From contig JACZZP010000007.1 of NCBI GenBank assembly GCA_015183035.1, positions 1,860,001 to 1,924,000 on the forward strand: a stretch of 64,000 nucleotides of DNA. Reading direction: 5' to 3'. Shown piece by piece: positions 30,639 to 42,456 of the stretch. The translations under genes were made by a program, and so were the position numbers. Below the pieces are notes generated by a model that ran no database searches, was not told the origin of the DNA, and was given only the letters and a program-made list of their open reading frames with translations. Positions within the stretch are counted from its first letter, which is position 1, and each line of letters opens with the position of its first letter. The DNA comes from Meloidogyne chitwoodi. Taxonomy: Eukaryota; Nematoda; Chromadorea; Rhabditida; Meloidogynidae.

Positions 30639-33600
30639 TTATTTTTTTAAATTCTCACAATTATTCTCATTATTAAAAGAAGGTTCTTCTGCCTTTTCAT
30701 TTGAAGAAGGCATTATTTTATTATTATTATTAGGAGGTAATGTTGTACCTCCTCCTGCTACCATTGTTGCAGCTAAATGTTGTGCTGCCATTAACATAAA
30801 GGGAGTTAATTGATGGGAATGTTGTTGTTGTTTTTGTTGTTGTTGTTGGTGATCTTTTATTTTATTTTGAAGTTGTTGGTGTTGGTGATGGGCAAATGCT
30901 AGAGCTAGAATGTGAGGATCTAAATTTAAAAAAGAATTACTAAATTATTTATTTTAAATTCACAATTTTTAGGGAAGAAAATTAAGGGCAAAGGAAATTA
31001 AAAAATAAGAATAATATTTTTTAATTAAATTTATTAATTTAACACAACAAAAAAATAAAAAAAATACACAGAATAACCCAAAAGTTTATCCATCTAAAAA
31101 CTATTAGTTTGCCTGTCCAAAAAATATCTAAAATTTTAAATAATAGAGAATTGAACAGGCTATAAAATGAACATAAAATTATTTAAAAATATAAAGAATA
31201 AAAAAAGTTATGGGAAAATAAAGGAATGTACGGAAAATGGGTCATTCTGCAGTATATAGTTAAACAAAAAATTAAATTTATTTACAAATCAACAAATGTA
31301 ATATTTAATAAAATATATGCCGTTTAAAGACCAAAATATACCAAAAATTAAATTGATACTAATTTTCTAATTTTTTTATTCACTAAATTATTTCTTTATG
31401 TATTTTATTCTAATTACCTTACTCTATAAAAAAATTATTTTTTTTAATTTTAAATTAGTTTGGTCTTTTTAATTTTTAAATATTTTAATTTTACCTGCCG
31501 CAGGTATTCCAGGATGTATTTGAGGTAAAGAAAGGCCACCACTACCTAAAGCTAATTGTTGAGGGTGTAATCCAAGCATTAATAATTGTTGTTGTTGTTG
31601 ATTTTGTTGTTGTAATATTGATTCTATATTTCTAAAAGTTGTTGAACAACCATTAATTAAAGGATTATGGGATAATAAAGAAGTAGAATTATTATTTTGT
31701 GGATATATTGAAGAATTTTTTAAATCAAAATTTTTTGAAGAAATTGGTGAATTTAGCTTTAAAAAATATAAAATTAATTATTAATATTTTATTTTTATTA
31801 AAATAAACAATTAACTCCAATTATAAGGACATCCAAAGGTAAGGGCTAATAGATGTTTTTATAACGAGAGTTAAAACTTTTTTTTATTAATAAAGATATT
31901 TTTAATATTTTTTGAATAAATATCAAATACGTATATTTTATTAATAGGACAACAATTTCAAAAAGAAAATTTTTTTAAAGTAGTAAATTTCCAACAAAAA
32001 CACTATAACAATTTTAAAAGACACTCTTTTCTTAAATTATTTTTAAACCTTAAGTGAGTAAATAAATAAATTAAAATTAAAAAATAATATTTAAAAATAG
32101 TAATTCCTTATAAATTTCAATTTTTCAATTAATTTAATTTAATATTATACCTTTTCTGTTGTTTTAGGAGTTAAATCATGAAAAGAAGAAAGGGATAAAG
32201 CATTTCTATTAATATAAGGTCTTTTTATATATTCAACATTTTCTTCTTTTTCTTCATTTACAATAATATTATTATTATTATCTTCTTTTATTAAATCTTC
32301 TTCTTTTTTCAATGTTTCAGCAATTGACCAAATTTTTCGTTTTCTATTTATTGACCTATAAAATTTAAAAAATTAGTAATTTTAAATGCTTTTATCTGTT
32401 ATGAATATTTAAAAAAATTAACAAAAAATCAATTAAAAATTCCAGAACTATTTTTGCGTTTTTATTATTAGTTTTTGATTTTTAAAAATAGGGCATCTCA
32501 TAATGGAATTTTGCGGGATTCCTCTCCCAAATTTATTAAATTTACTTGTTTTTTGGAATTCGTGATCTTTCTGGGGGTTAATCCTAGGAATCCCCTCTCC
32601 CTCATACCTTAAAAAAAAATATTCCGAAAATGCAATTTTTTGTATGAATTGGGCAAACCGATACAAACATTTTGAGAGACTAGACCGAGAAAATCCGAGA
32701 CTGACAAGATTATTTATTTAATTTTTATTTTATATCGAAAAATAAGTTAACAAATGATGATATTATTTTCAATATCTTTTCCAACTCTTCTGATGAATAT
32801 ACTCTTCTTCATCTGGATTTGATTCTATTTATGGCACCAAAGAAATTTTGTCCGTATTTGTTTTACCACAACATAATTTTTTCATGCATTGGATCAGAAA
32901 ACTAAAATGTTATTTTACTAAATAAAAAATATTTTTCTTTTCTAGTATTTAAAGATTTTGGTATTTCAAGTCAGTCTCGTTTCTCGACCGAAAAAAGCCG
33001 AAAGTCTCGATTTCGAGGCCTAGACCGGTAAAACCGAGACCAATGTAATCCGAGACTTTCGGTCTCGGCTTGCCCAACTCTACCACTAAAAAACTTAAAA
33101 TTTTACCAACCTTTTTTCTGTTCCATTTAATTTTTTTTCTTTAATAACATCTTCTTCTTCCTCTTTTTCTTTTAAAAGTTGAGAAGAAGATGAAGGACTT
33201 TCACTTTCTAATTCATTATTATTATTTAAAATAATTCCTTCATTATTACCAATTAAATGTTGTTGTCCATTAAAAATATTAGGCCATTGTTGACCAATTA
33301 AATTTTGTTGTTTATTTATTCTTCTAATATCACCATTGGTCATCATCATTAAAGAAGAAATATTATTTTGTTCAAGATGATTATTATTTTCTTCATTATC
33401 AATATCTACATCATCATCTCTATCTCCTTCCTCCAAATCATCATTTGAACTTGATCTTTGTGGCCATGACATATTACCACTTTCTTTTTTAAGACGACGA
33501 CGGGCATTTGCAAACCAAGTAGAAACCTGAATAAATAAAATTAATTAATAAATTTTAATTTAAACTAAAATTTTATTTTAAAACTAAACCCTTATTTAAA

Positions 33601-35038
33601 TTAATTAAAAAATTCTTAAAGAAAAAAAATAAAACATTTTAGAAATTAAAAAAAAATGGCTCTACCTTAGGACATGCGTCCCATGAAAGTATATGCGTCC
33701 CATCAAGGGACATGCGTCCCAAAATTAATACATGCGTCCCATCAGAGTATATGCGTCCCAAAATTAGTATATGCGTCCCATCAGAGTATATGCGTCCCAA
33801 AAACAATATTTGAGTCTGAATAATAGAGGGAGGGGTTATAATAGAGAGAAAGGGTTCTAATAAAGGAAGAGGAGCTTGAGAAGGTTCTGATAGAGTGGTG
33901 TGTTCTTTAATAGAGATAGAAGGGCTTCCATATACTGATTTACCAAATAAAAATTTTGAGAAGGTTCGCCTTATGAAATTCCTGGACTCAAATTAAAGGT
34001 GTGGTCTTGCCTAATTTTTATTGATGGGACGCATATACTAATCTTGGGACGCATATACTCTGATGGGACGCATGTATTAATTTTGGGACGCATATACTTT
34101 CATGGGACGCATGTCCTAAGGTAGAGCCAAAAAAATTAAATTATATAAAAATGTCCAATATCTCAAAAATAGACTAATTAAAAAAAATTAAAAAATCTCC
34201 CAAAGCGAAGCATATTAAAAGTTTAAATTGATTTAGTGCTTTTTTGGTTCAGCTGCCCACACGCAAAATTAATAAAAAGAAAAAACCGCAATTCTAACCA
34301 CTTAAGGGGAACAAAAAAGAAAAAAACCGAAACACTTAAAAAGAAAAAAATAATATTTTTAGCCTTTTTCTATTAATTTATTTGACCTGTTAATTTATTT
34401 ATAATTAAATAATAATAAATAAATAAATAAAATTGTTAATTAATGTTTTGCCTTTTTTCAAAGGGAAATTCTTAAGGAGAGAATATTTTGCTTTGAAAAT
34501 TTTTTTTTTATTTTTTACCGCTTCTTTTGAAATTTTACAGCAACTATATTTCTTTTAAAAAGGAAAAACATATGCTTTTAAATGAATAAAAGAAAAAATT
34601 TTAACGAGCAAATAGCAATTCCGCTCTGTTCGCGCAGCACAACAAAATAAAAATTAAAAAAAAAATTATTTTTTATTTTTAAATTTATTAAAAAAATAAA
34701 ATATTATTATACATACTTACCTAATAATAGTTATATTTTTTATTTTTTTTTAAATTAATTAATTAAAAAAAAAATACCTGTGTCATAGTCATTCGTGTAA
34801 CTAAAGCAAGAAATGTCTTTTCAGCCTTTGTAGGGTATGGATTCTTTCGATGTTGATTTAACCAATGTTTTAAAGGTGCAGTAACTTCTCTTGTAGCATT
34901 TCTACGTCTATGTTCTGATTGTACCATAAATGGTTGAAAGGCGGCTAAAGTTGCTGGATCAAGGGGAAATGGAAAACCTGAAGGATTTTGTTGTTGTTGT
35001 TGTGAAGGAAGTGAAAATGGTTGAGGATGATGATTCAT
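30639..35038 (-). CDS. irx-1: Iroquois-class TALE homeobox transcription factor
   Basis: Nuclear DNA-binding regulator of patterning and neuronal identity. Minus-strand exons: 34778-35038, 33111-33526, 32151-32355, 31495-31756 and 30639-30919. All phases agree and give 474 residues. The TALE homeodomain spans residues ~43-105: HRRRNATREVTAPLKHWLNQ, the three-residue loop extension PYP (67-69), then helix 3 VSTWFANARRRLKKE with W91, F92, A93, N94. The N[A/S]TRE opening and the Ala at homeodomain position 50 are typical of Iroquois rather than Pbx, Meis or TGIF. The exon 1/2 junction falls inside helix 3, after MTMTQ. An acidic Asp/Glu stretch follows (110-125), then RKRKIWSIAE, the KxKIWSLAE-like motif known from Irx proteins, and Gln/Asn-rich tails. 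The symbol follows the single C. elegans Iroquois gene. The upstream flank is a very long gene-free region. Confidence 0.93.
31811..31874. mobile_element. Small GTTATAAG-family element in Iroquois intron
   Basis: A 64-bp remnant with inverted ends, AACTCCAATTATAAGGACAT on the left and TTTTATAACGAGAGTT on the right, related to the element at 14137-14306. It is located in the intron between exons 3 and 4 and appears internally deleted. Confidence 0.6.
32650..33083. mobile_element. TIR element with CGAGAC word repeats in Iroquois intron
   Basis: The left end AATTGGGCAAACCGA and the complement of the right end (GTTGGGCAAGCCGAGACC) are similar. Inside each end the words CCGAGAC / GTCTCGG recur. 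It lies in the intron between exons 2 and 3. No coding capacity and no certain target duplication, so the boundaries are approximate. Its vocabulary is shared with the 27298-27404 insertion. Confidence 0.55.
33658..34128. mobile_element. 471-bp foldback transposon, GGCTCTAC family, in homeobox intron
   Basis: Ends GGCTCTACCTTAGGACATG and its inverse; AAAAAAAT flanks both sides (33650-33657, 34129-34136). Arms consist of tandem ~22-bp units with the core TATGCGTCCCATCA or ATGCGTCCCAAAATTA, inverted between arms. It shares termini and architecture with the 28484-29183 element, though the repeated word differs. It lies inside the intron that splits the homeodomain, so precise splicing must remove it for a functional protein. 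Confidence 0.9.
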
Positions 35039-35068
35039 TTATTATTTAATTTTATTTATAAAAGCTCT
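35039..35068 (-). promoter_or_regulatory. irx-1: Short leader with likely trans-splice acceptor of Iroquois gene
   Basis: On the minus strand TTTATTTTTAG ends at 35067 and is followed by 28 leader bases before the ATG at 35038. It fits a nematode spliced-leader site or the acceptor of a leader intron; if the latter, a non-coding first exon could lie far upstream in the gene-free region. Confidence 0.45.
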
Positions 35069-38000
35069 AAAAATAAATTAATTAAATAAAATAAAAGGTA
35101 TAGAGATTTATTTAAATAAAATTTAAAATAATTAAGGTAATTCCCAATTTTTGAAATTATGTACTTATAAAATTCAAAATTTCTGACAATTTTCCGATAT
35201 TTATTGAAATAATCGACCGATATTTTCGATAAAAGCAAAAGTTTGTTTTTCAGTTAAAAATGATAGGAATTAAAAAAAAATTAAAGTTTTAAGTAGCGAA
35301 TATACTTATATAGGCATTTTTAATTAAATTTTAAAAATAAAAAAGTTTATATAATATTAGTAATATATTTTAATTAAAAAATAAATAGAATAAAATTTTT
35401 AAAAAATATAAAATAAAAATATTATGACTGGATATTAGTAAAATGTACAAATATTTAAATGTACACAAATGAGGAGGAGCTTATTTAAAAATATATATAT
35501 ATTTGTCTATTTTGTATATAGACATATATTTATATAAAAAGCTAAAAGTGCAGCAAAACAAGTAAAATAGATGGGCGGATATTTTATTTTATTTTCGCTT
35601 TAAGGGGAAAAAAGAGGGAAAAAGAGGAGAGGCAAATATGTACTAATGTACATATTTACTAGCTAAACATTGGTTATTTTATTTTTTAAATTTTGTTTTG
35701 AGTACAAATGGTTGGTAAATATAAGAAAACATATATTGAGGGAAATTATACAGTAAAAAAATAATATTTATAAAATAGGAGGAGTTAAGTAGCTTATAAA
35801 ACGGAAATAGAAGTATACCTAAATTATTTAATATATTTAAAAAGAATTAAAAATGAGAAAAATTTAAAAAATATTAAATAAATTAAATTGATGTTTTTAA
35901 GAAAAAATTTATTAATGAGGTAAAATGGAAATTAAAAATAAAAATTATATGGAATTTATTTAAAAATTTTTGAATAAATTGGGGTCGAAAGTTCAAGCTC
36001 TAAAAATTAAATTAAAAAAAATTTTTTTCCAGATATTTCTTTTTTCAATTAATTAAATAAACAAATTTACCTTAAAATCTTAAAAATTAAATAAATTTTT
36101 AATTTTTAAAATTAATTAAATAAATTTTTAATTATTTAAATATTAAATAATTAAAATATAAGCTCTTTTATTCGTCTAAATATTTAAATAAAAATTAAAA
36201 AATAATTTTTGTTTTACAAAATTGCTAAATAAAATTTATACATCAAACATTAAGTCAGCTAAACGCCAAAGTAATAAAATTAATAAAAATATTTATTTCC
36301 GTATTTTTACAGATTTTCAAGAAATTTATAAATATTATTATTTAATTAATCAAAGACCGAAAAGGGCAAAAAATTAAATAAAAATATATTATAAAAAGGG
36401 AATAAGTCAAATTAAATATTTTTTAAATTACTCTTAATTGTTAATAATAATAATATAATTCTTTTAAAAATGAGACGGCAAAATTAAAGAAAATAAAAAA
36501 TAAAGATATAAAATGATTAAAGAACAGAATTATTTAAATATAAATTTATTTATTTTTTAATTTTAAATTTTTAAATATTTAAAGTAAAAAAATATTGAGA
36601 TAAATGTGGACATTTTTAAGCGGATAGATTTTATAAAAATGAGAGAATTCCAATCTTATTTTAATTTAGTGTATTATATTTTTTATTTGACAAAAAATTA
36701 ATCATTAATTAATTTTTTTAGAAAATATTTATTTTTTTTTTGAATTAGAATTAAAAAATAGTAAAATTTAGAGATTATTTGTATTTATTACCACCCAATC
36801 TCTTTTTTTAATTATTTTGTTTTACAACAAAGAAAAATCAAAATAAACAATTTGGTTTTTCTTCTAAATATTTATATGAATTAGTAAAAAGTAATTTGAT
36901 ACATAAATTTAATAAAAATAAATAATCAAAAAATAAATTATTATTTAAAAACAAATAAAATAATTTTAATTTATTTTTAAATTATATAAGTATTTTAAAT
37001 AGAAATACGAAAATTAAAGTTAAATTAAAATAATTAAAAATATTTTTAATTTATTTAAAATTAAAATTTAATTATCAATTAAATAAAATTAAAAAAAAAT
37101 AAAAATGTTTCAAAAATATTTAAATAAAAAGAAAAATAAATAAAAATGCCAAAAGTAAAAATAATTTGTTTTATTTTTTAATTTTGAAATTTTAAAATTA
37201 AATTTAAAAAAAAATAATAATTAAATAATAATTTTTTTTTTTAATTTAAATAATTATTTTAAAAAAAAAAAAATTAAATTATTAAGTTTATTTAAAAAAT
37301 AACTTTTACTGTATATTAAAGCATTATATTGAGAGGAATACTTCCCCCTATTTAACCAAAAAATATCCAAACAATTCATAACCTTTTTTGTCCTTTAAAT
37401 ATATCCCCTCTCATCTTCTTCTTTTTTTTACCTTTTTTAATTCTAAAAATAAAATTTAGGTAATATTTATATTTATTTTTAACAAATAAAATATTTTTTG
37501 TTGCTCTATAAACAGAAAAGAAATAAAAAAAGTAATAAATACCTCCGATCACTTACACAACAAAACAACAAACTATTCTATTATTATTTTAAAAAAAAAT
37601 CTTTTTTTTTATTTTTTTAAATGACTACAAGCGTATTCCCCATGATATTATTGTTTTGCGTGTGGTAAACTAAAAATAAAAAATATAGTAATTTTACTTC
37701 ATAAATATTTTTACAATAAAAAAACATAAAAATACAAGCATTTGAGTTGGACTGATATATCGAAATAAAAAAGTTTGTCATAATGAAAAAAAAATCAGTG
37801 CGGGAAAGAAAAAATTAATTAGAAATGACAAAAGTGGGAAAAAACAAGTTGATATTTTGTAAATAAATAAAGGAATGTTAGAGTGAAGAAAATAAAATAT
37901 TTACTATTTTTTTGATGTATGAGAAATGTAAAAGATATGTAATAATTAATAAATTTAAAAATAAGAATTAAAAAAGATTAACCTAAAAAGAGTAAAATAA

Positions 38001-40783
38001 AAGAAAATAAAATTTTAAAATTAAAAAGATGTCAGAACATTTAAATTAAAATAATTAGAAAAACAACAACTATTTACTATTTTTTTAACTCAAAATTTGT
38101 AATTTTAAAATTAAATTAAAATTGTTAACATTTTTCTCTTTATTTTTACACAATTAATTAAACAAAATAAATAAATTAATTATCGTCAAATTTTTGTTAT
38201 TAATTAATTAATTAAATTATATATGTTTTACTATATTTAATAAATAAATAAATAAATATTTATTTATTTTAAAAGGGCGTAGCTCTAAAAAGACAAATAT
38301 ATAGGGGAGGGGAAGAGCATCAGCTGCCTCTTTTAGAAGAGGAAAAGATGTCAATTGGATGTTAGAGAAATTTTAAAAAATTAAAAAAAAAAGCTGGCAA
38401 TAATAAATTTAATGATATTTCGTTATATGTACATAAATAAAATAAAAATACTTAAAAATTACTTTTGTATGTACACATTATAATGATTGATGAGAATGGC
38501 AATTAGTATATAAGACAAATGAAAAAATAAAAAAGAAGAGATTGTGAAAATATGTAGAAGGAAGAGAATTTTATAAAAATGTAAAAAATAAAAATGTTTT
38601 AAAAAGACGAGAATAAAATTTGCCGCCAGCGATTTTTGAATGTAACAAGTAATATTATTAAATGTGAAGGAAATTAATACATTTACTAATTAATTAATAT
38701 TTAATTTAATATAAACAACATGGCGGAACACGAAAAAAATTATTTAAAAAAAAAATAAAATAAAAAAGAGATTTTAAATAAAAATAATTAAATTAATTTA
38801 AAAATATTAAAATTTAATAATAAATAAAATTTAAAATATCGTATAACACCAAGACATTTTTTAGCATTAAAAAACAATATTCCCCCGCTTTATTTTAAAT
38901 TATTTAAATAAAAAAATTTATTAAAATTTTTTTTTTAATTTTAAAGAAATTATTAAAAAATAATAATTAAAAAAATAAAAATAAATAAAAATGTGTGTAT
39001 TATAGTTTTATCAAATAAAATTAAAATAAAACATTCTATATATTACTAATCAGCAAAATAATCAACAAATTATTTTGTATGAAGAAAAGATAATCCGCTT
39101 TAAATAAAAAAATTTATTTTCAGTTTTTTTTCATTTAATTTTCCTAAAAAAATTTTTTTTTTAATTTTTGTTTTATAAATATTTAATAAAATATTTACTT
39201 AAATAACTATCCCTTAGCTCTTTATTAAAAATAAAATAATCAAAAAAATAAAATAATTTCTTAAATATTATTTTTATTAATAAAAGGACAAAAATCATTT
39301 TTTTAATTAAAATAATTATATTTAATAATTTTTTATTTAATTTACTAAATTTTTTTTTAATTTTTTATGTATAGTATTATTTAATAATAATATTTAAAAA
39401 AATAATTATTTTTTAATTTAAAAAATTAAATAAATTGGTGACGTAAAAATTAGAATTTCCTGTAATTATTTAATTAAATGACGAAAAGAATTTAATAAAA
39501 AGAATAAAAATAAATTTTTTTTAAAATTCTTGAGGTTGATAAAAGGGCACGGGTTAAACAAAAATAAAAAGAAAAAAATTTAAAAAATAAAAATTCAGCA
39601 ACTTTAGTAATTTTACTAAATAAATCTCATTTTAAATTAAATTTGACAAGTTTATAAATAAATTAAAATATTAAAAAAATTAATTTTTAAGGTTTGGAGT
39701 TTGTAGAATTATTTAAATAATTATTTAAATTGTTTTACTTAGTAAGAAAATTTTTTTTTTAAATTTTAAAATATTAAAAAAAATTTAAAATATTTAATTT
39801 AAAACTAAAAATTTAATAAAAAATAAATTAAAAAATTTTTTAATTTAATAAAATGCACATAAAAACATTTTTTTATTTTTTTAATAAAAATATGTAAATA
39901 AAAATGAGGTAAATTTTGAGAGGAAAAAATGTTTTAAAAATAATAAGAAAAATGCTTCTTCAGAATAAATTTAGGAGAGAATTTTATAAATTTTTTATTA
40001 TTATTTTGAATTTAAATTTTAATGTAAAAAATGTTTTTATGAATTTTAACATTAAAAAGAATATTTAAAAATTTAAATTTGATTTTTTTTAATTAAAAAA
40101 TATCTGAAATTACTATTTTATTAAATATTTATATTTTCAATATTATTTTAAAATTTAAATTTAAAACATATAATCCTTAATTCACAAAATAAATTTTTTT
40201 CTTCGTGAAAAACTTTGATTTAATTCGGAAAAAAATTAATTAAAGTTAAAATTAATTTTAAAATTAAAAATACATTAAAAAATCACGTAAAAATCTAACA
40301 GCAATAAAAATGAAAAAATAAGATAATTGTGTAAAAATAAATATGTTAAAGACGAAGCTAAAAAATATATTTTATTTTGTAAGATAAACGTGCATTGAAT
40401 AAATGATTTTTTTTAAATAAAGAATTTTAGTTCAACAAAAAAAAATAACTTTTCGTAAAAAATAGCAAAAATATTCGCTTTAAAGTATAAAAATTTTAAC
40501 ATAAAAATATATAAATAAATATAACAAGGAGATATTAAAATAAAAGAAATTAAAAGTAAAATAATTAAATTAATAAATAAAATTTTATTTAAAAAATTAA
40601 ATTTAAATAAATATTTTTTAGTTGTTCTACTAGGTTGTTTATTAGATAAATATATAAAAAGAGAATGAGAGAGAGGATTACAGTAATACTTACATGTGTA
40701 AGGAAAGAAAAGAGAGAAAAATAAATAAACCTAAAAATGCTTTAACTGAAAAAAGCGCCTGAACTAAAACTTGAAAATAAAAA

Positions 40784-41216
40784 ATTAAATATTTTAATTA
40801 TTTAATAAAAATTAAAAAAAAAACTTGATTAAATAATTCTCTTTTAATTTTACCGCTCTTAATAAACTTGATGCATTTTTAATTTAATAATTTAAAAATC
40901 TATTTATGCCTAATTTAATTAAGCTTGATCAAAGAATTATTTACCGCTCATTTCCGCCATCAATTTTATTAATCTTTTAATTATTAATTTAATTAATTAA
41001 TAATATTTTTTACTGTAAAAAGATTTTCCCTCATTTTTTATTTTTACCCATCAATTGCGTAAATCAAAGAAGAAGAAAGAATAAAAAATTTAATAATTAT
41101 TTTGTCGTTATCAAATCTTGATCTATTAAAGCATTTTTACAAGAGAAAATATAAATATATTAATAAAAGAAAAAATAAAATTAGGGGATATTACAATGAT
41201 TTATATATTTAATTAT
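40784..41216. repeat. Right arm of 433-bp long-range inverted repeat
   Basis: Inverted partner of 30034-30466. It lies 5.7 kb upstream of the Iroquois ATG. The outer edge ends TTTATATATTTAATTAT, and 15 bases further on begins an unrelated GTTATAAG-family element. Sequence identity by eye is about 97% including single-base A/T run differences. Confidence 0.9.
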
Positions 41217-41230
41217 ATATTGGCACAAAT

Positions 41231-41375
41231 TGACTTCCTTTATAAGGACACCCAAAAGGACCTACTCACAAACTTCGGATATTCTCCTTACTTTAGATTT
41301 TAAAGGAAAACTATTAGTTTAGGGAACAATATTCTTTTATTTATTATATCCCTGTGTTCTTATAATGAAAGTTAA
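41231..41375. mobile_element. 145-bp GTTATAAG-family TIR element
   Basis: Inverted ends: GACTTCCTTTATAAGGACAC on the left and TGTTCTTATAATGAAAGTTA on the right. It is related to 14137-14306 but more decayed, with no coding capacity. Confidence 0.6.
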
Positions 41376-42093
41376 CTTATTAAAAATATTTTTAAAAATT
41401 ATAGAAATGATATAAAATATCTCCAAATTAAATAATCCTTTAAAATATGTAGTCAATAAATTAAATTTAATTAAAAAAAATATTTTTGTAATAGAGAAAA
41501 GGGGAATTAATGGCAAGCAAGCAGCGTGTGGTAGACAAAATCTAAAATATGTAATGAATCCCTTTACCAATTTTTTTTAATTTTTTTATTTTCGCCACCC
41601 AGACATACACATATATACTTACATATCTGCTCTCTCAACAGCAGAAATAACACAACACACACACACAAAAATACTTTCATCATCACAATGTCGTTACCAA
41701 TCAAATCATCATTCTTTCAAATGACTTTTCATGGATACCGCCAAAATATATAATTTTTTTTTATTTTTTTCCTTTTCCTTTATATTCATGTCAACCACTA
41801 ACTACTACTACTACATTACTGCATTTATATACATCTATAACCAACCCAAATAATTTATCTTTTTTTTTCTAAAAATTCTATTGTTGTTCGTAAATGGATG
41901 AATGCACTCTTCTTCTTCTTTTTTTTTAATTTTTAATTTTTCCCTTCTTCCTTATCCTCTTATTTTACCTAAAACTATCCAACAGTGCGGTGGTGTCAAT
42001 TTAATGCTATAAATATATTTATCTACTTGTAATGTATACAATTGTGTTAATAAAAGGGTAAAAAGAAGAGTTGTAAAGATGGGAGGGTATATT

Positions 42094-42456
42094 TAGGCGC
42101 AGAAATGTTTGGGCGTAAAAAGTTTATTTTTAGAGGAATGAGAGATACAAAATTTAATAATTTAAAAATAGTAAAGCCTTAAAATATTTTACTGATAACA
42201 CAAATACTTATCTAAGTCTAAAAAAATTTAAAATTTAAATTTAAAAATTTTAGCTTGCGCAAATTACAATAAAATTCTATTTTTTTAAGTATGTAGCTGT
42301 TAATTTTATGACCGTAAAGTTAAAAAATATTTTGTAAAAAAATTTAAAAATTTAAAATAAATTTAAATAAATCTTTAAATAATATTTTTACAACAAATAT
42401 TATTAATATAAGTACTTATTTAAATATATAAGCACGCTCCAAAACATTTAATTCGC
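42094..42456. mobile_element. 363-bp TIR element, TTTGGGCG family, copy 1
   Basis: The left end GGCGCAGAAATGTTTGGGCG and the complement of the right end (GGCGAATTAAATGTTTTGGA, then GCGTGC) are similar. The interior is AT-rich with a shared ACTGAT word. Length and ends agree with copies at 54391-54753 and 60342-60706. Confidence 0.6.

Noticed and set aside
30034..41216. Reading the inverted 433-bp arms as terminal repeats of one 11-kb transposon
   Set aside because: The interior is the host Iroquois gene and ordinary upstream DNA, no transposase is present, and no target duplication flanks the outer edges.
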